64,000 nucleotides of DNA. Origin: Gracilaria vermiculophylla (lineage: Eukaryota > Rhodophyta > Florideophyceae > Gracilariales > Gracilariaceae). Location of the stretch: contig JAHNZQ020000181.1 of the NCBI GenBank assembly GCA_019155205.2, positions 3,357,627-3,421,626 on the forward strand, in the 5' to 3' direction. This document shows positions 10,037 to 21,681 of the stretch, piece by piece. A model generated the notes under the pieces. The model had not been told where the DNA came from. It searched no databases and was given only the letters and a program-made list of their open reading frames with translations. The first letter of the stretch is position 1. Each line of letters opens with the position of its first letter. Position numbers and translations under genes: made by a program.

Positions 10037-11458
10037 TCATGTACCAGATCTTTTTGGTTTTCTGTTTCTGCTTCGTCCAAAAACCCACCCATGATGGTAT
10101 GCTGATCTCTTTTTGGAGTCCGTGAAACCACACGGGGATCTCATAACTTTTCTTAGTTTATTCCACACAGTAGCTGACTGTTCATTGTCAGCCTTCTTCT
10201 GGACTTTCTGGTAGAGATCATGCTCTACATCCATCTCACACTTAAGCCTCAGAATTACCCCCAACAACATCTCGTTTTCCAATAGAACTTTGGCAGTCTT
10301 CTGACCTTGCTCCATTAGCTCCATCCGAAGTCTTTCTCCTTCCGTGGCGTCACGATTCGTCATAAAGCTCGATCGTTGAGTTTGTGAATCTCCATGATCA
10401 TCAACAGACGGAAAGGTTTGGGCTGCGGAGCTGTTCGATGACGTGCAATCTTCCGAGGAAGACCGGGGAGTTTTCCAGGATTGTATCTCTTGTTGAAAAT
10501 GCAGAATTTCTTTGTCGCATACCGTCAATTGATCCTGAAGAGAATTGGCGAGACTCATGAGTTGCTCAACTTGCTGCGTCAGCGAATCAATACGTGTTTG
10601 GACTTCAGCCAGAGTTAAAGTGTCGGCTTGCGACTGGTTTGTGTCTGAATTTTCGGGTCGTTGGACTTGTAGAGCCTCCCCAATTGATTCTTGGGAAAGA
10701 GCTGGATACTTCTTCTTATCTTGATCAGAGAGGGCATCAAAATCATTTGAAAACCTTTCATCGTCAGGGCTTGAAGGCCCCGAATCCAAGCAAAAGTTGA
10801 CTGAGGAAGAGTCGGAACGGCTGGACAAAGACACACATGTGAGATCAAGCTGTGTTTCGTTCTCTGAGGAAGAGCCAGACAAGCCTATCGGTTCTTCGAC
10901 ACATCTGGCATCTGCATTAAGCATTTCACTTACATCCAGTGCACGAGCTCTTGTGCAACTCATGGGTGCCCCTCGGTATTGACTGGGATGTTCTCGACGA
11001 GAGGGATGGGCTATCCTGATGTTGTTCTTCTGCAAAGGGGACATTTTTCCGACAGGAGCCTTTGATTTTGGCGCCCCATTATGAAGATGTGGTTGGCTAT
11101 TGAGAACACTAAGCCCTGTCATTGAAATGCCGGTGTTTTCATCCATCTTGAGAGCCGTTTGTTCGTCGTTTTCGTCATAGTCTTCATTTGGACCGTTAAT
11201 TGCCCAGCACCGCAGTCTGAAGGGGGTTTCTAAAGTTGTTACAATAGGCCTCTCTCTCCATCGTCCCTTTAAACATCGAGTAACATACAATTTGCCCATC
11301 TTTGATTTCTTGGGAATCTGAGCGAAAGGGCAGGGCTTCTCGACCTCGTATTCGAAGTCATCCGTACTTTCCGAGGCTTCACTGCTGTTTGAACTTTGAA
11401 ACGACGGACGGTAATCTTTTACAGTTATAAGCGGCTGTTCACCCTCAGAATGAATCAT
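10037..11458 (-). CDS. Unknown coiled-coil protein
   Basis: 473 residues from the first ATG at 11458. I do not recognise the family. The first third is Ser/Glu-rich with a short basic/aromatic block (KGRWRERPIVTT near residue 70). A heptad-like stretch with leucines follows near residues 280-330 (LTLAEVQTRIDSLTQQVEQL), a second helical charged segment lies near 385-440, and the C-terminus is basic (KPKRSGT). The open frame continues upstream to 11520, where a TTATTTTCCAG on the minus strand looks like a splice acceptor. The true N-terminus may therefore lie in an upstream exon that I could not locate. It could be a cytoskeletal or centrosome-like scaffold, but that is only a guess from composition. 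Confidence 0.6.
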   Translation of the reverse strand: MIHSEGEQPLITVKDYRPSFQSSNSSEASESTDDFEYEVEKPCPFAQIPKKSKMGKLYVTRCLKGRWRERPIVTTLETPFRLRCWAINGPNEDYDENDEQTALKMDENTGISMTGLSVLNSQPHLHNGAPKSKAPVGKMSPLQKNNIRIAHPSRREHPSQYRGAPMSCTRARALDVSEMLNADARCVEEPIGLSGSSSENETQLDLTCVSLSSRSDSSSVNFCLDSGPSSPDDERFSNDFDALSDQDKKKYPALSQESIGEALQVQRPENSDTNQSQADTLTLAEVQTRIDSLTQQVEQLMSLANSLQDQLTVCDKEILHFQQEIQSWKTPRSSSEDCTSSNSSAAQTFPSVDDHGDSQTQRSSFMTNRDATEGERLRMELMEQGQKTAKVLLENEMLLGVILRLKCEMDVEHDLYQKVQKKADNEQSATVWNKLRKVMRSPCGFTDSKKRSAYHHGWVFGRSRNRKPKRSGT

Positions 11459-11520
11459 TGCATTTGATACTATAACATAGACGCCGTTTGGCGAGGGCGA
11501 GGGGAGGGGCTTCTTCACAA

Positions 11521-14500
11521 CTGGAAAATAACGCCAGTACTAGCGGGTTCAGCAGTGGCGGACCTTCATGTGCGGAGTCAGTTCTTCCGAACAATTCTTC
11601 CAAGGAAGCAATTCACCCGTATCTTACTTTACTTGAATACTTATTTGTCGTCCAGAACACAGAACAAGCGAAGACTTTTTGCTGCCAATAAATATGTACA
11701 CGTGGCGAGAGCACCCAGAAAACGTTGCTGAATGATTTGTCGTCCACGTAAAGCGAAAGTGGTGGAAAGGCTCTAGCTAGCAATTAAGAGTACCCACAAC
11801 TGATAATAAGAACATCCTTGGTATTCCGCAAGTACTAGACTTTTCGGGATGCAAAACCTATTGTGAGCAATCAACTACATGCTCCTTTGCAAGAAATCTA
11901 TAAAAAGTAATTGAAAAGGGCCTTGTACTGCATAGACTCATTCAATTTTGCAAAAACGATTAAAATAAGGACACAAACGCGAAATAAATATATGAACAAT
12001 TCACTTTAAAAAACGAAATTTAAAAGCGCGCGCATTTGTTGTTTTAAAAAGATAGCGTTTTCATAGCACAATCAACTAAATTAGTACGTTGTGTATTATA
12101 AAAATGTTCCATGGATCGGCTTTGTCTGATTTTGAGAAAGGCAGAAAATCGCCATCCATTCTAAAAGAATGTTTATTTGCAAAAATGAATGCATCAAGCA
12201 CTAAAAAAATCAGTCTTAACAAAGTTGAATATATGAAAGTCACACAAAAATCTATGAAAACGTTAAAAAAGCTTAAAAAATCGAGATTCGAAAGTAAGAG
12301 CTCAAAATGAAGTAACGTATAACCAGCAATCTTCTAAATCTACATTCAAAACATTCAAATGCATCTGTCGATATTTTTTCTTATTTAGCAGCTTTTGAAT
12401 AAACTCCTAGATTTAGGTTCCATGGATACAAAAAGAATTATATGATAAAAAAGAGTAGAATAAGCTCGAAAAAATACTTTCCGGTACATCATAATGTTAA
12501 AAGATTAAAAAAGATGAAGATGGATAACTTAGATGATAACTGTTGCTACTTGATGTATATTAAACAAAAAAAAAACCGGTGTTTTGCAAAAAAGTGAAAT
12601 GAGAGAAAAACGTTGATAATTTTGGGGCTCTCACTGTTTCAAGAGAAAAAATAATACTACTATATTGAGAGGAAATCAAAACGCCAAGATGTAATCAATT
12701 GGTCTAAATCAAACACTATCATGTTTTACAGCAATCATTTTTGTAGAGATGCATTTGTGGATGTTTCAACAGAACAATGCTCTTATTCACACCGCACTTC
12801 TTATTAGAATTATTTTTCTAAAGCATCAAATCAACACTCATGAGAGAACTACCAAAATTATAAAATTTTGCGTATAAGAAAATGGCTGAAGACTTAATTA
12901 CTCGACGTAGTTATAGTAACCGAATGAAATTAAAAACCTCATAAACACAGTAAAATGTATTTTAGGACGTTTGAAAAAATTTCTGTCCAAAAAAAACCAT
13001 TACGCTATACGGTTTTATTAAATAAAATTTCAGGCTATAATGGAGAAAAAAAAGAGGTTCTACAGAGTCTTAGATGTTGAGTTATGTTTGAAAAGAATAT
13101 ATGTTATTATTTTCACTTCTTTTTCTTGCTTATCAGTTTGCGGCATTTTTGCTGGTAGCGACGGATAGGAATTGTAGTAGTTGTTTTGCAGTGAAATATA
13201 TGCTTTATACTCAGCATCCAGCTACTTTGTAAGTTGTAGTATGGAAAGAATTTGAAGAACGGCATAAAATGTTTTGCGTAATAATAAGACGTTTCTTCTT
13301 TTCGCCCACTCCATGTCTGATTAAAGCTTCGTAACAAGTCGAATTCATTCGCTGCTTTTTTATTATTATAGACATTGGCTTTTTGTTATTGAGCTGAAGT
13401 AAAGATTCTAGATAAAACTGTCTCTGTAGAAAACCCGCGTAATTTTGCGAGTTACATTTCAGTAGAGTAAGAAGTTGCGTTGGGCTTCAGTGGGGATCTG
13501 AACCAGTAGTTCTCTTTGAAATGGTGTTGTATGTAAGAGTGCCCAAACTTGTTTTATAAGCAGCTTCTATTTTTTCCTTGCGAGTTAGTTTCTTTTTCAT
13601 TCTCACTGCCGCAGTGACGAGGGACCCAGCTCAGAAACAATACATTTTTAGCAGTAATATGATAAAGAAAATAAGGCATACATCGAGCAAAGTGTGGTCG
13701 TTTTGTATTCAACCTTTTAACATCGATACCAAGTACTCAAGAGTCCATCCAAAATGAAATCACGGCGATGTCTGCATGCTTTAGCTTTTTGAGTGCTGCA
13801 GTATTATCTAGAACCTCTGTAGAACAGGAGCAAACGTTTACGCTTGACCCGGCTTCTAGGTGTACAGCAACGATACAGTAGGCCCCCTGTTCGTTACAGA
13901 TTATATAATAATTAAGTCATATAGGAAAAGTATCACAAGTTTGGTACTTTTCAGTTTCATATAAACTGCAAAATTGTCAGCTAGCTCAGGTTTTTATTCC
14001 GTTACCCGTTTAAAATGTTTTGAAAGCACGCCGTCGGTGAAAATGCTAAATTGCCTGAATTTCAATTTGCTTTTCATTTCCGTAAATGTCTGTCTCTGTC
14101 ATCCGTTATTTCGAAACTCTCAGAAACACAGTTTCATTCGCGTTTTCTAAGATTTATGAGGATTTTAATGTTAGTGTGATTTTCTGTTGCATATCCTACA
14201 TCACTTTTGTTGTCTTGTGTTTTAGTTGCTAGCTCGTTCACTTCACAAAATTGTTTTGGTATGACAAGGTTCAGATTTAAGGAAACTATTTGGACTTTAC
14301 TCACATTTCGAGCTATCAGAGTTAGATGTACTTGCATCACTTATCATACTTCAATGACGACCTCTGATGACTCTGAAACCATTCCAACAGGATCCTTGCC
14401 GATAGTAACAAACTTTTAGGAATCTCATTGAAAGAGATAGAGCTTCTTCTTCGGTTTTTATCATGCATTGCCATCCATGATTCCAAGACGACTGGAGAAT

Positions 14501-15510
14501 GACCTCTCACGGTAACTCATTCTGCATAAAAAGGCCAAAACCCCTTAATAACCAATTTTGAAACATATATAACGACAGATGAAGTATCATTTTTGAAAAT
14601 AAATCAAAGCGGAAAAAGTGTCGAATAAATCGAAGAAAAAGAAACTGGGTGAGGAATGTAAAACCATTCATATGGTAATGAAGTCGAAGGGCATTTGAAA
14701 ACCTTCGCAACTTGACTGCAGGACAACTATTAGTTCGCAGGATACTCGAATCCTAATATTGAAGCCAAAGAATTCAAGTGCGGATATAAAACTCGAAGGA
14801 CACTCGTGTTTGGAAGGTTCGTAGTTTTTGTAGCCTGTCGTTTAAGTGAATGTCTCATTATGCTTCGATATGGTTTCTTTGTAAGATGTTGGTTTACTCG
14901 AAATGGAGGGATGAAAAGACATGCTTTGCCAATCGTGAAGACGCCAGTTTAACTTTTTTTCTACTGATTACGTGAATAACACTTCTTGCTCCCCGTGCCC
15001 TTCAGGTTTGTGATATGTAAAAAACCGCGCCTTGTACAAATAGTGAAGAAGAATAGAAGGAGTGGAAGTATCCGTAGACATTTCCAAGAGTGTATTAGCG
15101 CAAATGTTTGAAACTCACACAACATAACGCTTAACTCCGCGTAGGATGTCAACAAATTTGCTATTTTTATTTCGAGATTTTGAGCAAAATGAACTTTATT
15201 TAAACTTAAATGAGACGACAGCCCTCAACAGACACTGATTAGAGATGTTAACAACATTCTGATTAACGAGTCGCAGAGCAATCACATGATCGAGGTAAAT
15301 CACTGATTTACGTTAAAATCAATCACGAGAATCAACGGGGAGAGCCAACTATCGCTGTATTCATGGGGAGTTGAATGCAATTCTTACACAAACCTTGTAA
15401 CGTGGAATGAGCTAAACATTGTCGTGTTTCGTGTGCAGTTTTGTACACGTAAATATATATTTTTTAAAATACCATGGCCCTAGATAGGAATGGGTGGGTT
15501 GCAGAGCTGG
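11521..15510. other. AT-rich gene desert
   Basis: Nearly 4 kb of strongly AT-rich DNA, most extreme at about 11.9-13.4 kb, with many short A and T runs. All frames are under 80 codons, are rich in Lys, Ile and Phe codons expected by chance, and match nothing I know. I see no tRNA, LTR or inverted repeat. Confidence 0.5.
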
Positions 15511-16650
15511 TTATTTTGTCCATCGCTTCAAGTTAGATATGGATGCATCACTTTGATGATGGGCGGGTTCTTCATAGTTGACACCTTCGTATCTTTGAAT
15601 AATATATTCAACTTCAACTTCCTTGGTTAGTGGGATGATAAACTTTTTATACATCTCAGTTATGGTAACTGGATCCACTTTGAAGACATTTCTAGGCCCA
15701 TCGACACTGATATCGGAGCCATAGTTTCGTGCTTTGTTCTCAACTCGTTTGAGGAGGCCTCGTTCAACTTGCTCGTTTGACAGCTCATCCCAAATGGCAG
15801 AGCGGTCTCGTTTTGCCGCCAATTGTTTGTAAAGAGATTCGTTTGCCTGGCATTTTGACTCGGCGATGAACTTGCCATAGTGAATTCGTTTCGATAGGGC
15901 TTGTAAACAGGCGACGTCGCATGTAGCCGAACTGCCATAGTTTTGATCATCTCCCGGCTGGCATATTGCTTGCAGAATGTAGGTGTTGTAGATCTTTTCT
16001 ATGTCTTGGTTGACGTTGATGTTGTTTTGCTTGAGAGTTTTTGGGTAGTCTAATTGAGTGAGTACTGGCATGGGGAGGGAATGTGGCGGCGAAAACGGAT
16101 GCTCGTCCGGAGAGGTGTAGCGACGCACTTTGGCATAAACCTGCTCTACCTGGTAAAGCACAAACTGGGAAAAAGTGCGATACGGCAGAGGAAGATCAAA
16201 GGCACCGGGCGTGTATATGAGATGATTGACTTTGAATTGGGCGCGCTCAATAAGCGCAAAGATGATAGTCTCCTCCTGACGAATGAGGCGCTCGCGCAGA
16301 TTGGAGAGCAAAAGCGAAGAGCCGGGGGGCGGGTTCGGGATACCGTAGAAGTCAACGCCGGGCTCATGGTGATGAGTAGCACGATCACAGGCAACAACCT
16401 GAGCGGCGCGAAAGGTGGGGCAGTTTGACGATGGCGGCGAGGGCGATGGTCGCCACGACGACATGCGTAAATGATTGGGGCGTGTCGAGATAGCGACCGA
16501 CGGCAGAAAGGCGGGGGGCGTCATAGTGGAGTCGCAGTCGGGCTCCACGGGGGGGTTCTCAGCGAGCTGTTGAAGTTGGCGAAGTGCGGTCAGCCGGGGA
16601 TGCGTTAATGGCGGTGACGGCGGCGTGCAGGGCGGCGAGACGGCGCGCAT
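15511..16650 (-). CDS. Chorismate mutase, eukaryotic AroQ type, probably plastid
   Basis: Converts chorismate to prephenate, the first committed step to Phe and Tyr. The catalytic helical domain occupies about residues 118-376: it opens with RERLIRQEETIIFALIERA and contains DVACLQALSKRIHYGKFIAE, both strongly like yeast Aro7 and plant CM1. The leading Arg and the Lys of the HYGKF block correspond to substrate-binding positions. The N-terminal 115 residues are Pro/Ser/Arg-rich, as in a transit peptide. I start at the ATG at 16650; the frame stays open to 16857, but only with a GTG there, so an upstream start or a 5' exon is possible. It lies 3' of the membrane protein gene on the same strand. 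Confidence 0.9.
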   Translation of the reverse strand: MRAVSPPCTPPSPPLTHPRLTALRQLQQLAENPPVEPDCDSTMTPPAFLPSVAISTRPNHLRMSSWRPSPSPPSSNCPTFRAAQVVACDRATHHHEPGVDFYGIPNPPPGSSLLLSNLRERLIRQEETIIFALIERAQFKVNHLIYTPGAFDLPLPYRTFSQFVLYQVEQVYAKVRRYTSPDEHPFSPPHSLPMPVLTQLDYPKTLKQNNINVNQDIEKIYNTYILQAICQPGDDQNYGSSATCDVACLQALSKRIHYGKFIAESKCQANESLYKQLAAKRDRSAIWDELSNEQVERGLLKRVENKARNYGSDISVDGPRNVFKVDPVTITEMYKKFIIPLTKEVEVEYIIQRYEGVNYEEPAHHQSDASISNLKRWTK

Positions 16651-17034
16651 AATGCGTTTATGTGGCGCGAAGAAAGCGTGCCATCGCGAGCAATGCGGAA
16701 ATTTACTGTGGATGCGGCGACGGCCGGAGATAGAAGCTGCGGGGCGGCCGAGCACAAAACTGCGCCAGAAGCAGCGTGTATCGCGGAGCGCTTGGACACG
16801 GTTTGAGCGGCCAATGGCCACGCGTGCTGGCCCCACGTGGAGCCCCACGTTGGCCACGCCGTTGAACCAAATTCGCGCGCAGGTCCACCGCTTCCCTCCC
16901 GCACCGCATTCGGGTTTCCTATGTTCTTGCGCACGACCGTTTCCCTTCCTCGAGAGTGACGCGCTTAACGCTCTCAGTGAGCATTATTCCACAGCACCGT
17001 TCTCACTGAATAGAGCTTTCTTCCAGCATCTCCC

Positions 17035-18816
17035 TCAGTCACCGCCGACACGCATAGTGCAGTGCGTCGACACGGATACCATCACCGCGTGCGCGTCACA
17101 GATGTCTTCCACGCGAAGGTTGTCTCCATGGCGCATTAGCAGTCGCGCCTTGTCGTCTCGCCGCCGCACTAAGTAGTATCCATCGCACAACGTCACCTGG
17201 CTCAGATGGTCCACGCGGATGCCCTTCGGATCATATAACGGGTATCGATCCTTTCCCGAGTAGAACACCTCGATGCCCGGCAGATTTTCACCGAACCCTG
17301 TTCCTGCCAGCCATTTTCGAAATATCTCTAGCTCTTCTTCCCGCTCTCTCTTGTTCGCAAACACGCGCAAATACGATACGCTCAGAAGGTCTTCGATTCC
17401 GTGCACCTGCCTGCAGCCTTGCAATGCGTGACGGATGGGGCGTGTTTGGCTTGACATGCATTGCCATATCGACACCAGCGTGCCGATCGTCCCCAAAATC
17501 ACCAGCGAAATTGCCTCCAGGTAGCCCACTATCCCTTGATCATTTACTCCCTTCACACACAGCACTACAGTCAACACTACCATCACGATAGCATACACGA
17601 TCAGAATAAACGCACGCAGCGCCACCTGGATTCTCGGTTCTCTTTTCACGAGCACCCCGTTTCTCATGTACACTGATTTCTTGAAGTTGTCATCCTTCTT
17701 CGAGAACTCCCTGTCGAGCTCCATCGCAGCAATGCGATAGCGTGGCATAGCATGTAAATGTTGATCAGCGAACTTTCCTCGCCCATATGTATACCGCAGC
17801 CCCAAGATTTCGAACTGCCCATAGTCAGAATGCATCATTGCGAAAAGAAAGTTTGTCACGCCTTGTCTCTGAAATAAAATCACAGTCTCGTACCACTCTT
17901 TCAACCTCTGGGGTTCACCCCACAATAAATTGATTAAATCGTTGTTCCTTTCTAATCGGAAAATCAGCTTCGTCCGGTCCATCAAATGTGTCATGCACTT
18001 GTTCACGAGCTCCAGCAACGCGGGGTTGAGATGGATAACACAACGAGATATCTCGGCGACAAATTCACTCAAAGAACAAACAGCTGTGGTCTTGTCTGAG
18101 TATAGCATACAAGGCTTTGAATTGTTTGTCAAACAGTACATTGTTCGATCGGTGAGTTCGACGAGCGAGATTGCCAATATTTGGTCGATTGAATCTACTC
18201 GAACGTTCTTGCGCAGTATTCTTGGATCTTTCAAGTGCCTTCTCGGCCTGGATTCTTGTCTCCGACCGGACTCGAACTCTACCAGATCATGCGCTCTCGA
18301 CAGTACCTCCGGAGAGGGCATTCTTGGACCACTTGCATACCATACCAATGCACGTGCTGTTTGAATTTCACCGTATTTGACTTGTTTGATTGACAATTTA
18401 GAGGTCCTGTGCAACATACGACAAAGCTCGGGGAGCTCAGGTATGATTTTTGACAACCGCCTTGCGTAAAGTGGTATGGTCTTCTCACAGAACTTGCTTC
18501 CACTGGTTTCGAGTGACTCAAGGGCATCAATTATCATTATTTCTTCACTTTCTTCCCGCCTCAAACTTGAAATTCGCCGCTTTTCCCGATATATATGTTT
18601 CAGCCATTTTTGAACTATGTCTTCATCTTCTCTGATAGTCGTTGTTTTTGACCAAGCCTGAAACTTGCCCCGAGCCACAGCTTTTTGCAATGCCAAACGT
18701 ACATACGACTTGACAACTTCCTGCTGATGTTCGATAGCATATTTTCTTTTCCGGGCTTCGCTTGCATTTAGTCGGCTTACTTTTCGGGGATGTCTGGAGT
18801 GATCGGGATGGGACAT
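17035..18816 (-). CDS. Unknown protein with two predicted membrane segments
   Basis: 593 residues; I do not recognise the family. The N-terminus is basic and hydrophilic. A long, mostly helical soluble part follows. Two hydrophobic segments lie near residues 395-420 (ALRAFILIVYAIVMVVLTVV) and 430-455 (YLEAISLVILGTIGTLVSIW), separated by a short loop, and a soluble C-terminal domain of about 130 residues contains DRYPLYDPKG. A hairpin of two membrane segments between two soluble domains suggests both ends face the same side. The start is the only early ATG. The frame is uninterrupted. No catalytic motif is evident. Confidence 0.7.
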   Translation of the reverse strand: MSHPDHSRHPRKVSRLNASEARKRKYAIEHQQEVVKSYVRLALQKAVARGKFQAWSKTTTIREDEDIVQKWLKHIYREKRRISSLRREESEEIMIIDALESLETSGSKFCEKTIPLYARRLSKIIPELPELCRMLHRTSKLSIKQVKYGEIQTARALVWYASGPRMPSPEVLSRAHDLVEFESGRRQESRPRRHLKDPRILRKNVRVDSIDQILAISLVELTDRTMYCLTNNSKPCMLYSDKTTAVCSLSEFVAEISRCVIHLNPALLELVNKCMTHLMDRTKLIFRLERNNDLINLLWGEPQRLKEWYETVILFQRQGVTNFLFAMMHSDYGQFEILGLRYTYGRGKFADQHLHAMPRYRIAAMELDREFSKKDDNFKKSVYMRNGVLVKREPRIQVALRAFILIVYAIVMVVLTVVLCVKGVNDQGIVGYLEAISLVILGTIGTLVSIWQCMSSQTRPIRHALQGCRQVHGIEDLLSVSYLRVFANKREREEELEIFRKWLAGTGFGENLPGIEVFYSGKDRYPLYDPKGIRVDHLSQVTLCDGYYLVRRRDDKARLLMRHGDNLRVEDICDAHAVMVSVSTHCTMRVGGD

Positions 18817-20266
18817 GATTAATCCAAGACATGGGGTTCAACACTAATCCAATTATGACATTGAAAAAAGGGTTCTCAAATCGTCAAGATGCAGAACAAA
18901 TGTCCGTATTCAGCGATATGGCCCATCGCTATGACCAGAATAGCTGTGTGTGACAGCTCTTTGTTGTGAATGTCAGTACTGGCCGGGCTTTTGCTAAGGA
19001 AAGGTTGTTCAGATGATAAATCACGATTTCATTTTGTGTGGTGATCTCTTCGGCCTAGCTCCGCAGTTCAGTGCGGGTACATGTGCTTGTTCCTTGACTT
19101 GCATTTCTGCCCTGGCCATTGCTCCAGAAACTACAGATTATACACTCCCCGAAATTGCTTGGAAAAAAGAATGCGGTGATCGCAATCATGTGGTCCAAAA
19201 CACATCCAGAATGACTTTCGTAACAGTACGCGATTGAACGCAGTACCTGCTACGGGTGCGATGCGATGCAGGTGAGGATGTGCCTGCTTCTTCGTATACT
19301 ACAAATAAAGTACGAAATCATAAGAAGCTAAATTACATGTGACCATCATAAACATGATGGTAAGGAGCGCTGCATTGGCTGTTTTGCCACATTAACCTGA
19401 TAGAAATTCAGTCCAGTGCACAGAAAGCCCGGGGCTTTCATTATTCGTGTTCTCTCCAATTTAAGATGTATGCAGTATCGTTGGACCATAAAACAAAGAT
19501 ACTGTGAAATTTTAGAGTCACGGATGCGCGTGTTGACCATTCGCACGAAATCAGCAGTGCAGAAAGCAGTGGAGCCGAATTATTGTCTCATGAACGGATT
19601 GAACACCATATAATTTATTGAAGCTCATATGAAATATACCTTCTGCTCACCAAATCAAAACTCTTCTGGGATAAGTTACAGAGTGAGAGAGCAAGCGGTT
19701 TGCGATCATGGAAGATGTGGTTCACTGAATGGTTGAAGCCACTCCACTGGAGCGATATCCTCACTTGTCAAATTCAACGCAAGTACTATTATTGGGTGCT
19801 TCACCGTGGTTGGCTGAAGTACTTTACTGGAGGATACGGAGATGAAGTAGCCTGCCATGATGATACACATCGGGGGCCCACTCATCGCGATCAGAGCACG
19901 ACAAACGAGTCACGGCCATTGGTCACATATGACTTGTGACCATACAGTTTTCCAGCATTTGAGGCGTGGCCACATATGTCCGGTAGCACCATTGTAACAC
20001 CTGTTTTCCGATATCGGACCGACCGGACTTTCACAGTGCCCAGTGCCCCTGGTGGCCTGCGTTGATCCACTCGCAAACCTAGCTGCTTCCGCACGTGAAC
20101 CCTTGCTTCGGCATCTGAGCATTTGCTTCCGCACCTGAACACTGCTCCCGCACTTGAGCGGCTGCTTCCAAGTTGAGCAGCTGCCTCCGCACCTGAACAG
20201 CTTCGTCGAGAGTGATAAGCACACAATCAAATTGTCACAAAACGGATCGGGAAAAGCACAGCTTGG
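18817..20266. other. Intergenic; upstream region of the RETICULATA-related gene
   Basis: About 1.45 kb with only short, unrecognised frames. The last 180 bp contain a degenerate 20-bp tandem array, listed separately. Confidence 0.45.
20085..20204. repeat. Degenerate ~20-bp tandem array, six copies
   Basis: The motif GCTTCCGCACCTGAAC recurs at 20085, 20105, 20125, 20144, 20164 and 20183, a spacing of 19-20 bp, with one to four mismatches per copy. It lies 60-180 bp upstream of the RETICULATA-related start codon. Period and position resemble the 22-bp array near SAR1, though the sequence is different. Confidence 0.75.
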
Positions 20267-21460
20267 ATGAAGGGGCCCGCGTTCCTCCCATCGGTCTTTC
20301 GCTCTATTGGAGCCGATCAGTATTCTTACAAGTCACATAAAACCTTCACTAGGGCAAACCTGTTTTACACGCGTGGGAGGAGAAAATACGTTCTCTTCTC
20401 ACCACGGAGAGCTGTTTGTTCAATCGAAGGCGCCTCACCGACTTCGTCCTCTGATTACGATTCTTCCATCGGGGCCTCGGAAAACCGACGGGAAAACCCA
20501 TTTTCAGAATCATTGTCGAATGCAACCGATACTGATGATGTTGCCGGCGAAACGAACGGAGGAGACAGTAGCGATGGAAGTGCAAGAGGCGGTAGTGGTG
20601 GATCTGGGGGTGACGGGCGCGAGAGCCATGATGGGCATGATCTACCAGATGATTTGAAACAGGCATTGGCCTTTGGTTCGCTGACTCAAGAAAGCCTCAA
20701 GAGATATTTCGATGCATTGAAAAACCCCTTTCTAAGGCTTCTCATGGCAATTCCTGCGTATAGAACCAGGGCACTAGCCGATTCGGCATTCTTTTTCAAG
20801 CTTATGGTGCAGGAGCTGATAGGAAATGGCACTGCGCTAGCCTCCGAAATAGTCGTTCGTGGCAAAGATATTGTTCATGAGCTCGAATATGTGGCATCAG
20901 ATCTCATTGTCGGAACAGTAGTGGAAGCGGCGTTTGTCTGGCTCCTTGCTCCGACTCTCTCCCTCCCAACAACGTCTGGATCGTGGCTATCCCGCTTTCT
21001 GTCATCATTGCCGTCCAACATATTTCAGCCATCGAATGCAATTCAGCAATTTTCATTGACACAAAGGGCCGCATCGTTTGTGTATGCTGGAGTACAATAT
21101 ACTCTTATAGGTTTTGTAGCTGGGATTGTTGGAACTGCTATAACATATGGGCTCATAGAAGGAAGAAAACGCATTGACAAAACCTACACCCCTGAGAGGC
21201 CCTTGCCTGCTGTTATTCCAAACTCTGCTGCGTGGGGAGTCTTTATGGGTATTTCGAGCAATACACGCTTTCAGCTGGTTGAAGGTCTAGAGCTTGGCAT
21301 TGCAAAGTTGTTTGCTGGAAAAGCCAAACCTGTTGTGAATGGTTCTATAATTGCGTTACGATTCGCGAATAACTATTGGGGAGGCGTCCAGTTTGTGAAG
21401 TTCTTTAGATATCTCGGGTTGCACGCAACCGGTGAGGTGATAGACGATCACCAATCGTAG
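20267..21460 (+). CDS. RETICULATA-related (DUF3411) plastid envelope protein
   Basis: 397 residues. The C-terminal two thirds match the DUF3411 family of plant RETICULATA-RELATED proteins: a block with LPDDLKQALAFGSLTQESLKR near residue 130, then ALADSAFFFKLMVQELIGNG and two or three hydrophobic segments (near 220-240 and 270-300), ending with ALRFANNYWGGVQFVKFFR. In plants these are chloroplast envelope proteins affecting leaf mesophyll development, possibly through metabolite exchange; the biochemical role is unresolved. The first 60 residues are basic and hydroxylated like a transit peptide, followed by a Gly/Ser/Asp-rich linker. It converges with FKBP, 221 bp between stops. It is strong evidence that the organism has a plastid of primary origin. 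Confidence 0.88.
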   Translation: MKGPAFLPSVFRSIGADQYSYKSHKTFTRANLFYTRGRRKYVLFSPRRAVCSIEGASPTSSSDYDSSIGASENRRENPFSESLSNATDTDDVAGETNGGDSSDGSARGGSGGSGGDGRESHDGHDLPDDLKQALAFGSLTQESLKRYFDALKNPFLRLLMAIPAYRTRALADSAFFFKLMVQELIGNGTALASEIVVRGKDIVHELEYVASDLIVGTVVEAAFVWLLAPTLSLPTTSGSWLSRFLSSLPSNIFQPSNAIQQFSLTQRAASFVYAGVQYTLIGFVAGIVGTAITYGLIEGRKRIDKTYTPERPLPAVIPNSAAWGVFMGISSNTRFQLVEGLELGIAKLFAGKAKPVVNGSIIALRFANNYWGGVQFVKFFRYLGLHATGEVIDDHQS

Positions 21461-21681
21461 TAAAAAACACTCGCTTTCCAAATCCCGTTCAAAGTTTTGG
21501 TTATTATACCTGCATTACGCCGCACACTGTCAACGCAGAACTGCAGCGTGACATGCGACTTCTGAAGGGTGGCCCCGCGTCTCAGCTGTCGTTGAAGCAT
21601 TATGATTAGCGGAATTGCCGAGGTATGAAATTGCACGTTAGCAAAACGATGAAAGTACTCAGGCAATCGTATGTGTTCTGC

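Noticed and set aside
12089..12310. 73-codon Lys/Ser-rich frame in the AT-rich desert
   Set aside because: Composition is what AT-rich DNA gives by chance; no family and no neighbours.
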